From positions 1-34,475 of the forward strand of contig JAAMPI010000503.1 of the NCBI GenBank assembly GCA_013054445.1: a DNA stretch of 34,475 nt, in the 5' to 3' direction. Origin of the DNA: Cudoniella acicularis (lineage: Eukaryota > Ascomycota > Leotiomycetes > Helotiales > Helotiaceae). The translations under genes and the position numbers were made by a program. Position 1 is the first letter of the stretch; every line of letters begins with the position of its first letter. The notes under the pieces are model-generated. The model worked only from the letters and a program-made list of their open reading frames with translations. It did no database searches and was not told the DNA's origin. Below, one piece after another: positions 11,459-21,524 of this stretch.

Positions 11459-12292
11459 CTAAAGCTTCCTATATATACTAAGCAACCAAGTAAAGTGTTC
11501 TAACTTATAGGCCTTAATTCGGCGACGCTACGGCTACTACCCTTTTAAGTGATAGTCATCGAGACTATAGCCAAAGTGTTGATTCTAGCTCGCGCTGATG
11601 TCGTCTAAGTCCTTATTGTTTATATAGACCTTTTCTAGATATTGCTTAAGGTTTGCTATATCCTAGGTAGTATGTCTACGTTAAAGAGCTGTATTGGCTA
11701 TTTGAGACTTTTGTCGGTATTCTTAAACAAGATGTTAGCGGAGACTGACAATAAGCTCGTCGTTAATTATCTTTTGACGTGTTTTTCTTAGCGAAAGTAC
11801 TTGCTAGTAGGAGGTGGGGATCGGCTTCGGGACTTTGGTAGTGTCGTTATCGGAGCTCGGTAAAGCTATATTAGAAGATAAAGTCTCTAATATTTCGGGT
11901 GCTAATTCCGAGGTCGTTAATGCTTGTATAGACGTATTAGCTGTGTCTTTTTAGTAGAGCATTATAGTGATAAGAGATTGACGCGAAGTCAAGCGTGTAT
12001 CGGCGCGTTAAAAGGATATTATAGTATCAGAATCCTCTTAATAACCTCCCCCTTCTAAATCCTTCCCTTCTGAATCCTCCTATCCTAAATCCTCCTATCT
12101 TAAAGAGTTATCACTGTCATCCCTGATAGTGCTCTCGCCTTTTTCGTTAGTCTTAAGGTGATTTCCCTCTATAGGAGGCTGAATTGTAAGGCGTATTAAT
12201 GCCGCTCGTCGAGGTTTTTATCTGATGTTAAGTTGCGTAAGCGGAACTGTTATCAGTTAAGTGAGCTAGACCTATATCTTGTTGTTATAGGG
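11459..12292 (-). pseudogene. Unrecognised protein with acidic repeat-like segment and basic C-terminus, RIP-disabled
   Basis: One minus-strand phase runs from about 12292 to a TAG at 11459-11461 (278 codons), broken by roughly 15-20 TAG/TAA. The N-terminal part is basic. Then comes an acidic run built on a degenerate QEDL/EDS repeat (12015-12100), a Ser/Thr/Pro linker, a helical stretch (SLRKTRQKIINDELIVSLR, then NLKQYLEKVYINNKDLDDIS), and a basic, aromatic end (FGYSLDDYHLKG, RRRIKAYKLEHF). An in-frame ATG lies at 11960-11962, but coding character extends well above it. I do not recognise the family. Supporting coding origin: consistent phase and stops that are almost all TAG/TAA. It is divergent from its plus-strand neighbour. 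Confidence 0.55.
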
Positions 12293-13009
12293 GGTCGTAT
12301 AACCCCCCCCGAAAGCGTATAACATTCGTCGAGCGGTAAAGAGAAAATTACTAATTGTTAGACTTTCCTCTAAATCAAGATCTAGAAAGGAAGGTTATAG
12401 GCTCGCGGAAAGATCCTAGTCAAGAAAACACTAATAAAGCTACGACATATAGTAGGGGCAGAAAGGCTTAGTATATTAGTAACTCCTATTTCTCTATCGG
12501 GCTAGCGCTCGCTAGGCGAGAACGGATACGCTACTATAACGCTAGCTATCGAATGTCATGATTTAACACCCGTATAACACTTTATATTTCTTATTTATCA
12601 CGGCGATATTTCGTAAAATAGAAATTTTAACACGAAAACGCGCTATCGGACTTTAATAACCGATAAGAGCAAGTCGTGGTATTTAATTTAATTTGAATAA
12701 CAGGCGAGAAGGAATTCTAACGGCTGACCTAAGTCAATAATCGAGAAACGTTAGTATATGAAACGCTAGATCAGACTAGTCCTAGTAGGGAATAGATATT
12801 ACTAATATACTCGCGGGGGACTGAGTACGCTACTGGCTAATGCTCACCGTAATTCTTATAGGGTTGGCCGGGCGTGTCTAGTGTTGGTAGCGTTGTTAGA
12901 GGAGGTCATGTTTCTGGTGGCATTCCCGAGAGAAGGTTTAGTGATACGCATACCCTAAAAAAGCTTTCGCATTGATTGACTAAGGTTAGGTCATATGGAG
13001 TTGCCGACC
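12293..13009. other. Divergent intergenic region
   Basis: Lies between two divergently read pseudogenes, so it would have held both promoters. An 8-C run occurs at 12303-12310. No motif can be defended. Confidence 0.35.
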
Positions 13010-13110
13010 CGGACTCCCCTCCTATCGACTCCCACCGACTCTACCGACTCCTACTGACTCCCGACTCCTGACTCTTATCGACTTCTACCGACTCCCCTCG
13101 ACTCCCCTTC
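13010..13110. repeat. Degenerate CGACTCC tandem repeat
   Basis: Repeated GACTCC/ACTCCC units with TACCGACTCC-type variants run for about 100 bases and stop a few bases before the ATG of the next frame. The tract is C/T-rich on the plus strand, unlike its TpA-rich surroundings. Confidence 0.75.
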
Positions 13111-13113
13111 GAA

Positions 13114-14826
13114 ATGCCTCTCGCTCCGTATACCTCTAGGCATTATCTTTAAGATATTAGAAAATCACGCGACCGACTTTCTAAAAATAAAATTAATAAA
13201 CTATTCTTTCTAAATTTAAAGGACGAAAAAGCGCTTCGTAAAGTAAACGAAATCGTCTCTATAGTAGGGAATACTGTCTATAATCGGGCTAGGAATTTTT
13301 ATATTAACATTTATATTAACTTTAGACTTGATACTTACTTGCTATACGGGATAGCGGGAAAGGGGGTTCGGGTTGGCCTGATAATAGAGGATTTACTCTC
13401 CCCTATATTAAAAGTTCTCGTTAAATTGCTAGTGACCCTCGTAAGATACGAATCCCTCGCTTTATTTCCAAATTTACTATAAAACCTAGGCTTAGCGACT
13501 AAAAAGGTTCTTTAAGCAATTAATATTCGACGAGCGTCGACAAATCCTGTCTAAGTTTTCTAAAGCCTCTACCCGACATAGGCCGCCGTTTACCTTCTAG
13601 AAGATATATACTTTTTGTCCGACGTTAGTGATATTACGAGAAATTTATAGGAAGATGTTAGGGGCCTTCTACGGATTCTAGAGCCTTCGGAATGCTTTGT
13701 CTTAAGACTACCCTAACTTGAAGAGTTATAGGCGGAGCTCTTTCTTATAGCCAAAACCGGAGAATACGATATATATAACAGTAGGGAACTAGTCTCTTAT
13801 ATAGATAAAACCTTATACGCGAAAGCAATACTCTATACTCGGCTAGGTTCGAAGTAAGAGAACGAAATTCAAATTATAAATATATAGAATCATAATTTAA
13901 AGCTAAGAATACGGTTTCTAGTTAGATTAAGTAAAGGGCTACTAGTAGATAGTTTCCCGCTTTACGGAAATATCACTACCCCTAGTTCTTTTATAGATCT
14001 TTATTATAGTAACGTGCTTAGTTGTTCCTATGATAGTATATAACTAATTCTATAGATTTTGGCCAAGCCTAACTTGTTTTCTACTTTGGTACTAAGGCCT
14101 GGCTTCTCTTCCCGGGGATCGATAAAAATATAAGCCCTCTGATTTTTTTTATTTGTTTATATTAGACTTATAAACTCCTAGGTAAAACTTTACGTCGAAC
14201 ATAGTATTTATAGTAACGTACTAGCCCGATGTTTAACAAAAGAGGAGAAACATCTATAAGGAGGAATTTTAATATAGCAAACCGATAATGTAGTATATAT
14301 GTCGCCTAGAACTCTCTATAGTGTCACTACTCAGGAAGGAGCTATTTTCGTTAGGGGTAAGGGTTCGGTACTCGAGTATATAGAAGTGATACCTCGGTTT
14401 ATCGCGGCGTAGCTTAACGTTTTTAAGACAAGCTAGGAACCTCTTAAACAGGATATCTAAAAATATACCGAATTAGTCGGCTAGATACTTCGACTTCGAC
14501 GCGCGGACTCTACTTTCTTAGCAATTAAAGGGTGGTTATAGATATATCCGGTTCTACTAGAAACGATATAGCGTTTGCGACTAGAAGAGCGGGTGATGTT
14601 GAGTACCTGGGTACGGGATTTAAGGAGCCATTAGCTCTTATAGGTTAGAAATATATCTTATATACGCGTATGCCCTTACTAGCCTGACGGATTTGATAGG
14701 GGGGTAGGCGGTCATTTTAAAGAAGAGTATCTGTTAGCTCTCTTAGAGTAGGTGCTAGCTAAAGAAGACCTCCCGGTGACGAAAACTTAGAAGAAAAGGA
14801 AACGGACAAATAAGTTGATAGGGTAA
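13114..14826 (+). pseudogene. Unrecognised 570-residue protein, RIP-disabled, no frameshift
   Basis: An ATG at 13114 and a TAA at 14824-14826 are in the same phase 571 codons apart, with about 29 in-frame stops between them, nearly all TAG/TAA and one TGA. The start reads MPLAPYTSRHYL; the middle contains ELVSYIDKTLYAKAILYTRL (13777-13836) and the end a basic tail KKRKRTNKL. The N-terminal third has Lys/Arg-rich helices. Near 14340-14400 there is a readable block with alternating hydrophobic residues (EYIEVIPRFIAA). I do not recognise the family and see no catalytic motif. Keeping phase across 1.7 kb with this many stops is strong evidence of one ancestral gene killed by point mutation. It converges with the minus-strand frame at 14990. 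Confidence 0.68.
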
Positions 14827-14989
14827 ATTTTTCTTAGGCCTATAGTCTTAAGCTAGGGGGGGAAAAGTCAAAAAACGGAGAAAATTGTTACGTCCTAATC
14901 CTTTTAGCTAAAATAAAGCGTCTCTATGTTTTCGTAGTAATAAAAAAAAACCCCCGCTAAGAGGTTTATCTGCTTAAAAATTTAAGCTT

Positions 14990-15832
14990 TTAGACCCTCC
15001 GCCTTCTCCGCCTTCTCCGCTTTAATAGTATATCGACTATGATCGAGTCTCTAATTTCCTTAGTCTTAGTAACATCGGAGGTATCTATATCTATAGGCTA
15101 TATACCCTCTTTCTCTATAACATGTGTCCTCGAAGTAGTGGTAGAGGTCTGCTCCTGGTCAATCTTAGCTCCGCCTTTCTCTCTCTATAAATTTAGTGAT
15201 ATAGAATGTTCGGAGTGCCCGATTCTATACTCGACGTTTTGTGATAAGGGTTCGACGCCCCGTGTCTCGGTCTTGGTAACAAGGCTTTACGGGCTAGATA
15301 CTAGCTCCCCTTCTACTAGATTTTTAAGAATAAATCTAAGAAATCGTTAGTTTATATACTATAAAAATCATAAAGCTTACTCTGTGTTATAACTATAATC
15401 TAGCGTATAAAACCTGTACCGCGTATATAGGTATTCGCCTAAACACCTTCTGTTTAATGTCCGGCACTACTTATATAGTCTAACGATAATTAGACAATCA
15501 ACTAATTCTTATAAATCATTAGAAATACCTCTGAATAGTCCTATTTGAAGACTCGGGCCTAGCTATACTAGGTGTAGAGGGTATATCGGTAGGCTATAAT
15601 TATAAAGCTATTACGTTCTGTCTCGCCTCTTATCGTCCGCGTGGTAGTAGAAGAATTTGTGGTCGTGTAGGTAAAGGGGAATGAGTAGCTCCTAAAGTAA
15701 CCTGCGGTTCTATTAGTATAAGCTTTGATGCCGATATAGACGATATAGGAACTTGATCTAGAGGATTCTATATAGCTGAATAGGAATCTGCGAGAAGCTA
15801 CTAAATATTAGTAACAAATAGAGGGAAGAGTA
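14990..15832 (-). pseudogene. Unrecognised protein with poly-Arg C-terminus, RIP-disabled
   Basis: One minus-strand phase runs from at least 15832 to a TAA at 14990-14992 (281 codons). The upper half is Tyr/Leu-rich (KFFYYHADDKRRDRT near 15640; YLYTRYRFYTLDYSYNTE near 15400), then a polar Ser/Thr/Glu stretch without stops for about 100 codons (15039-15290), and the protein ends KRRRRRRRRV. The Arg run comes from a short GGCGGAGAA tandem at 15001-15020. It has no recognised domain. Density of Tyr may partly reflect Cys to Tyr conversion. The true start was not found. Confidence 0.55.
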
Positions 15833-16405
15833 ACAAAGGTCTTACCTCTCTATAAAAGTGGAAACTGTCTCTTCCGATATATAAAGTTATATTCGACCGC
15901 TCGCCTCCTTTCTGATATAGCAAAATGTCTACCTACGGCAAGTATGTGCTTCTAGGCCTATAATATTTTCCTAAATCGAATGTAAGTTACTATGTCACTA
16001 TAGAGTCATCCGGGAGGGCTGCTATAAGTGGCCCTAAATCCTAGGTAAAAGGACCGTCGACATGAGTAGCTTACTAAAAATCACCCGTAGAGTGACTCAA
16101 GCACCTTAGAGAAACCCGTAAGCCAGAGGTATAGCGGTGAGTGTGGGTGTCGATCACGCTATAGGTGATAGTAGTCATAGCTAATAAAAGATCATCAAGA
16201 TAGATAGAGGGTGGCGAGAAATCCTTCGAAACCTCTCTTTTAAACTAATAACTTAGAGTTTTGTTCGTAGAGAAGTCTTTAATGTCATAGTGTGTCGAAA
16301 GCAAGCTTATAGCCGTTTATGGCTTTATAGGGTTCGTTTATAGAGGTAGGCGGTTATCTAAATTTGGCTTCGCACTAAACTATGCCGAACATCGGCTAGA
16401 GGTCT
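15833..16405. other. Intergenic, nothing recognised
   Basis: Divergent spacer between the poly-Arg frame and the plus-strand frame at 16406. A relatively CpA-rich patch occurs around 15995-16110. No motif can be defended. Confidence 0.35.
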
Positions 16406-16948
16406 ATGTCCTCTAGCAATTTATCTATACTATATATTAATTAAAGGTATAGATCCGGTCGGGAGATGATTTTGACTAGAAGCTATTTCTGAAGCCCTAA
16501 TTATAGGAGCTGGTTTCTACGCTAGCGTCGAGACTTTAAATTTCTATTAGAGTAATAGTAAATAGAAAGCTACCGAATAATACGAGAAGCGTATCTAATA
16601 CCAAATTTATATCGTATAAAAGCACTATAGTGCCCGGGGCCGGAGTATAGTTAGACGGCGTGTATAGATGATGCCTGTCTAACTCACTTAGATAGGAAGG
16701 AGGGTGGGAACTGGTTTCCTAAGCCTCGTGCTACTCGAGAAAGGAAGGATTTAAGGTTGTCAGCCCTACCTATCGAAAAGAATAGGGTTGCCTCCGAGGA
16801 AGCGGGATTATTAGGGAATGGCGGCGGTAATGATAGGTCTCTACGAAGTTCCGCTAAAGTGATTATACGTCGCTGTGTTAAGTGTAAAGGGGAAGACTAT
16901 AGCGGGGCGGTTGATACTTCTATACCTTGTCGTGAGAAGCTAGAATAA
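16406..16948 (+). pseudogene. Small unrecognised Cys-containing protein, RIP-disabled
   Basis: An ATG (MSSSNLSILYIN) at 16406 and a TAA at 16946-16948 share phase over 181 codons, with about eight stops in the first two thirds and none in the last 64 codons. Cysteines remain in two groups, CPGPEY..TACIDDACLTH near 16627-16700 and RRCVKC then IPC near 16868-16934. A CxxC and other Cys could suggest a small zinc-binding fold, but ligands may have been lost and I cannot name one. It is divergent from the poly-Arg frame and convergent with the Myb-like frame. Confidence 0.55.
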
Positions 16949-17073
16949 AAAGGGGAATTTTCTTTAAGATATAATTTCGGATATAGTTAAATAGATTGTG
17001 TTTACTCGACAATACTCTCTTATAACGATACAATTCAAGGGACGGAATAGTAACACTTATAGAAAATGCCCCC

Positions 17074-18069
17074 TTATCGGTTTTTATAACCACTTGCCGT
17101 ATTCTCTTCGAATTCTTTAGCTTTACGAATAAGAGCTCTCTACTTGTCTTCCTTTATAAACTTGTCTTCCTCTATAAAACGTTAGCTTTAGAATAGAATA
17201 GAATTAGGGAAATTACCTCTATTACTAGTCGAATCACGGATCTATAAAGCCTTGGCTTTATGCTTATCACTTACCTAATTGTATATAAGTGCGCGCTCTA
17301 GATGCTTCTCAACTAGAGTATACGGGATTCCTCGTCGAATTCTCTGCCCTATTAGAGCCAGTTTATATACTATAGCGCTATTTTGAGTCTTTAGTTCCTA
17401 GTTATCATGTTCCGGCACTCGGTTATCCCGATAATAACGCGAAGAGAAGCACTAGGGAGTCAGGCGGCTATCAGGTTAGCTGTCTAGAAACGCCTCTAAG
17501 AATTTTCGAGGCATATTATCCCAGGAACTACTATAGTCCGCTCTTATATAACGAATCCAATCTACCTGCGCTTTAGTATAGGGTTTATTAGAGTGGGATC
17601 TTTAGCATGATCTATATGGCTCTCGAGAGGCCGGGACGATGTCGGGATTGCTTAGCGGGTTTGAGTTTCGACGGATCATTTTCTTAATCGATAGGCGCGA
17701 AGGGTTAAGGGGTTCGGTCTCGTTCGAGGTGATCACTATTAGACTCTACCTGGGTGATTGACCTAAGCTAACGGCTTTGGTCTCGTTCGGGTTAAGGACG
17801 CTAGTGATCGCTATCTTGGCCGGTTGACTTGTAGGTTCTATCTCGTTTATATAATATTTCTAGTAGGATTATTAGAATCAGTTTCTGACCTGATCGTTAA
17901 GAGGGTGTAGAAGGTAAAACTTATTTAAATATGACCTTTTAGCTGATATACTAGCTCTAAAAAGAATATCTATATTTGTACTAGGCCGTTATAACCTACG
18001 CTTAATGTTCGGCTATATATCAGATGACTCGACTTAATCCCGACAACACGGCACGCTAATACATATTAG
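17074..18069 (-). pseudogene. Myb/SANT-like DNA-binding protein, RIP-disabled
   Basis: The phase is constant at 18012, 17586 and 17076 (about 332 codons, ending TAA at 17074-17076). After a long polar N-terminal region (ITSVLNPNETKAVSL, MIRRNSNPLSNPDIVPASRE) comes the recognisable block KPYTKAQVDWIRYIRADYSS (17527-17586), then CFSSRYYRDNRVPEHDN and IPYTLVEKHLERALIYN. This resembles a fungal Myb-like family in which a Trp-containing helix set starts with PYTxEQxDWIRY, followed by QCFSSRYYRDN. The Trp of the first helix survives. The role would be sequence-specific DNA binding in the nucleus; the target is unknown. An 18-bp tandem near the C-terminus encodes two copies of F-I-x-E-D-K. Many TAG/TAA stops; inactive. 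Start uncertain. Confidence 0.7.
17143..17178. repeat. 18-bp direct tandem duplication
   Basis: CTTGTCTTCCTTTATAAA is followed directly by CTTGTCTTCCTCTATAAA, one base different. In the Myb-like frame it duplicates a charged hexapeptide and keeps phase. Confidence 0.85.
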
Positions 18070-18709
18070 GGAACCGCTAAGGCAGGGGCCTAGCAACTCT
18101 CTTCTAACCTTAGAATATTTTATACATCTTCCCTGCTAACTGCTAACAATCCCCTACTAAAGATGGCTATATAAGTGATGTTGAGTTAGGAGTAAGGGGA
18201 AGCTGAGGGGTATAAACTACCACCTAATACGGCTAACACGGAGCTAACTCCGCAACTAGAACCGATTTTATAATCAACACGGACAGACTACGAAATCTTA
18301 AGAGGCGTACGTAAGCTCTATTAATATCTATTTTTAGATATTTGCGAATTTTAAATTTATAGCTATACGACCCTAGGCGCTTAGGAAGGTCTAACATCTA
18401 TAAGGCTTAGGAAGTTGTCTCGTCTCACGAGATAGGCTATATAGCCTTTCGAGTTTCTATTTCGATTTCTAGTAATAAATTCCTATTATAAGAATATATT
18501 TAAAGATACTAGAGTCACGTAAAGTAATTTACCTCGGTCATTACTTCTATCATGAATCTAATTCACTACCCCTTTATAGTTGCCTATACGACTATTAAGG
18601 TTAGTCTCTAGCTCGTAGTTCTTATTCTCTCGGACATTTCTAGGTCTAAAAACACTAAATTAATTAAGATTCTGGCTTAGATAGCTATCGGGCTCTTAAG
18701 GATCGCTCT
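18070..18709. other. Intergenic, nothing recognised
   Basis: Divergent spacer between the Myb-like frame and the plus-strand frame at 18710. CpA is fairly frequent at 18030-18270 compared with the rest. Confidence 0.35.
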
Positions 18710-19408
18710 ATGTCATATCCTCGTATCCCTTCTTTCCTCGGCGACGTCTGTTTAGCCATATATTCTTGCTTATATTATTATAAGATAAGTCTTCCCTACT
18801 GATTATAAAATCTCTAACCGTTTTATAGCCTCGCCTTTGATTTTGCCTAGAGTATACCGTTAGCTAAGACAGATGTTACCTTATTTGCCGTGATTATAAT
18901 ACTTGACGTTACGGCGGCGATATTATTTTTTAGTAATAAAGAATTCCGAAGCCGCTTCCGGATATTCTTTTAGCCAAACCAAACCCGAGACGTCGAAAGA
19001 GGGATGTCTAAAACGATCGATAATATACGACGTCTTAACGATAAAAGGATCGATCCTGACGACAATATTAACATCTCACCGAGAGCATAAGTATATATGT
19101 CGGGCATGCTTAGGGAATCTAGGGAAGAAGCTAGCGCCTCGTTTGATAGTGATAGGAGAGGCAATAAAGACGGAGAGGACAGCGGTAACATTAGTATTAC
19201 GGCTACGAGAAACGACTCCGTTATCCGATTAGCTCGAGTTACTACTCGTCGGCCCCTAGCTAAGGTTATTAATCTCTTATCTGTCGTAGAACAAGGGGAC
19301 GATCGAGGTGGTCAGGAAATTATAGGAACGAGCTTTACTAGCGCCAGTTTAAGAGTCGGAGAAGAGGGAGAACCGGATATAAGTGAACACCCGGCGCTTA
19401 AGGGATAG
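18710..19408 (+). pseudogene. Unrecognised protein, hydrophobic N-terminal half and polar C-terminal half, RIP-disabled
   Basis: An in-frame ATG (MSYPRIPSFLGDVCLAIYS) at 18710 and a TAG at 19406-19408 share phase over 233 codons, with six internal stops. The first half is hydrophobic with a stretch TDVTLFAVIIILDVTAAILF (18872-18931) that could be a membrane helix. The second half is charged and Ser-rich (MLRESREEASASFDS) and is open for the last 103 codons. The frame may begin further upstream. I do not recognise the family. A small membrane protein with a cytosolic tail is possible but is inference. Confidence 0.5.
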
Positions 19409-19857
19409 CGCCCTTATTCTACTACCTATAAAGAAGGATGATTTTAGAGTTATTAGATTTTTTTTTTAATTTTTTTTATTTCTTGTTTCCTTTCCTAAAT
19501 AAATCCTATACTCCCTATCTTTCTCCCTTCGCCTCCTTTGATCTTTATCGCTCGCTCGGCCGCTAAAAAGGCGGGCGAGGTGTGCGGAGCCGCTAAGCGA
19601 GGGTAAAAGGGGGGTTCTCGCCACCTATATCTGCCGCCTCGAATTATATATTCCGTAAACATGATTCTTAAAAGCGCGATTTAGGCTTATTACTAGACAG
19701 TTCGTAGAAGGAAATAGAAATATAGCGAAACGTAGTTTACGATTATCAGACGAGTTATCGTTAATAAAAAAATAGTTATAGAAAGATTAGTTGGTATTTT
19801 AAATATTTATAGCTTGTTTTGATCTAAATCGAGATAAGACAAATAAGACTCGCTATA
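19409..19857. other. Intergenic with T-rich tract and GC-rich patch
   Basis: A T-rich run (about 19456-19486) follows the plus-strand stop and could be the old 3' untranslated end. A GC-rich patch with two GCGGGCGAGG-like runs lies at 19556-19620. No gene supported. Confidence 0.4.
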
Positions 19858-20577
19858 TTAAAGAGGTATAGCTTCTTGAGCTAGGCTCGGTGCCTAGGTA
19901 GATGTGGTTGGCGGGTAGCAAGCAGAAGTTAAGCTTCGTAAACCGTTAGAATTTGATTAAGCAAACCCTTGTGGCTATAGCTACGGCTGCGTATAAGGGT
20001 TCTCCGGCGGTGTCGATCGTGGTTGCGATAGTGATTGTGCAAAGCTTGTAAGGATCAGGCTACCGACTTCGTCTATCCTGCGAACCTTCTCTGATACCCT
20101 AGATTCTCGTTAAAGAGTTTCGTCTTATTAAAATAATTTCACGTATATCTTCTTAATAGTCTCTAGACCCTCTAACCTTATGCTCCTATTAGCCATGGTC
20201 AAAATTGCGGGTTTAACGTCTTACCTAGTCTTTAAGTAGTCTAATATATAATCTAAGATATAATCTAGCTTGCTATAAAGACTCTCGAACTTGTCCTCTA
20301 GTAAATCATTTTGCCTTTCGAGCGTACTATATATAAAATTAGTGCTTATCGAGGGTAGATAGACCGGAGCTTATATTGTTTAGGACCTTTGGCTTGTCTT
20401 TAGAAGCCTTTTGAATTCTTCGATGTCTGTAGTAAAGTACCTCGGATCATGCCGAATATGATAGGAATGAGACTAGGGCTGAGTAGAGCGGGAAGGCTGT
20501 TAGGGGGGGCAGAGGCGCCTATCAGGCCTAAAGTTTTAGAGGGCTTTATAAAATATAGAGGCCGCTTTTTAAGACAT
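19858..20577 (-). pseudogene. Unrecognised coiled-coil protein, RIP-disabled
   Basis: An ATG at 20575-20577 and a TAA at 19858-19860 share phase over 240 codons, with about 15 TAG/TAA. The N-terminal part is Pro/Gln/Ser-rich, then PRYFTTDIEEFKRLL, a heptad-like helix (TLERQNDLLEDKFESLYSKL near 20266-20325, continuing LDYILDYILDYLK), a conserved-looking block TMANRSIRLEGLETIKKIY, and a Pro/Gln/Ser-rich tail. The heptads suggest dimerisation. Family not recognised. A plus-strand frame at 20449-20700 is its shadow. Confidence 0.58.
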
Positions 20578-20856
20578 TCTAGGCTTATAGGACACGACGA
20601 GAAGGTGCAGACTTACCTTTTATGTCCTAAGAGCGGTTTAAGCCTAGGACAGGTGCTAGAACCTGCCCTAACAGTTCGGCGACATAGCAATCAACCTTAG
20701 TTTGTCATCTAAAATTTGGCATACAGAGGCCAACGGATTATAGCCGCCTCGGGTTCCGATAAGATGGCGATGGCGAGCGGGCAAGCATTCCACGCGAATC
20801 GCTAAGCCTATTTAGCACGGCCGTCGGCCTATCTAAAATCTAGAACAGATTTTTCG
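20578..20856. other. Short divergent spacer
   Basis: Lies between the coiled-coil frame and the plus-strand frame at 20857. Nothing recognised. Confidence 0.35.
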
Positions 20857-21522
20857 ATGCTCTATAGCTCTTCCCCGATCATGCGATCCTAAGAATCATC
20901 GTCGACTATTGCCACAGCTAGCACACCGCTATCATCACTAGAAGAGGTCAGTGGCTTATCATATTCTCTCTACTATGTCTAACCTACTCAGGATCTTGGT
21001 TTATATACGCATATTGATATTCCCCTTCTCTAAGTAAAGCTCCGAGATGTCGAAGTAGAGAGACTTGAGCTTATTATAGAGCGTACCTAAGCCGAAGAGT
21101 AGAGCCGTATTATATTCGAGCGCGGTAAATACCAGGACCGAGAAGCAGCTATACTCCGGGGCCACCTCCAGCTCCGTGACATTACTATAGTCAACCAGCA
21201 ACGCAAGATCGAAGAATTCGTATATCAGTCTCCGTCCGAGGTTTCTATTCCGTAAGGGAATCCGTATACCTAATACCAGAACAGCTACGAATCCGCCGAT
21301 CTAAGCGCTGCCTAGCTAGACTCCGATAAGAATCTTCGAGCCTCCTACGCTACTCTAGATCTATATCTCGATCGACCGATCCTATAACATCCGATTCTAG
21401 TAGTGATCACGGAAGACGCTATAGGTAGGGGAAGGAGCAGGAAAAAGCAACAGGGCCCGAGGTAGGGGAATTAGAGGTCGGGGATGGCCATAAATTTTGA
21501 CGATTTGACTATTTTATCTTGA
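20857..21522 (+). pseudogene. Unrecognised coiled-coil protein (possible first part of a longer gene), RIP-disabled
   Basis: An ATG at 20857 (MLYSSSPIMRS) and a TGA at 21520-21522 share phase over 222 codons, with about eleven internal stops, all TAA/TAG. A Ser-rich start leads to a long charged helix (VKLRDVEVERLELIIERT, then IIFERGKYQDREAAILRGHL and NQQRKIEEF), a Ser/Tyr-rich stretch, and a basic run RGRSRKKQQ near 21424-21452. The helix reads as a coiled coil. The next plus-strand frame starts in another phase almost immediately, so the two could be one gene separated by an intron or frameshift. Family not recognised. Confidence 0.55.
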
Positions 21523-21524
21523 TC

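Noticed and set aside
15039..15350. Plus-strand open frame
   Set aside because: It is antisense to the minus-strand frame ending in poly-Arg, which stays coding-like well beyond it on both sides.
15336..15380. Candidate 45-nt minus-strand intron (GTAAGC, CTAAC, TTAG)
   Set aside because: The surrounding coding phase reads through without it, and removing it does not improve the frame.
20449..20700. Plus-strand open frame reading MPNMIGMRLGLSRAGRLLG
   Set aside because: It overlaps the N-terminal part of the minus-strand coiled-coil frame in antisense; the latter has matching start and stop phase over 240 codons.
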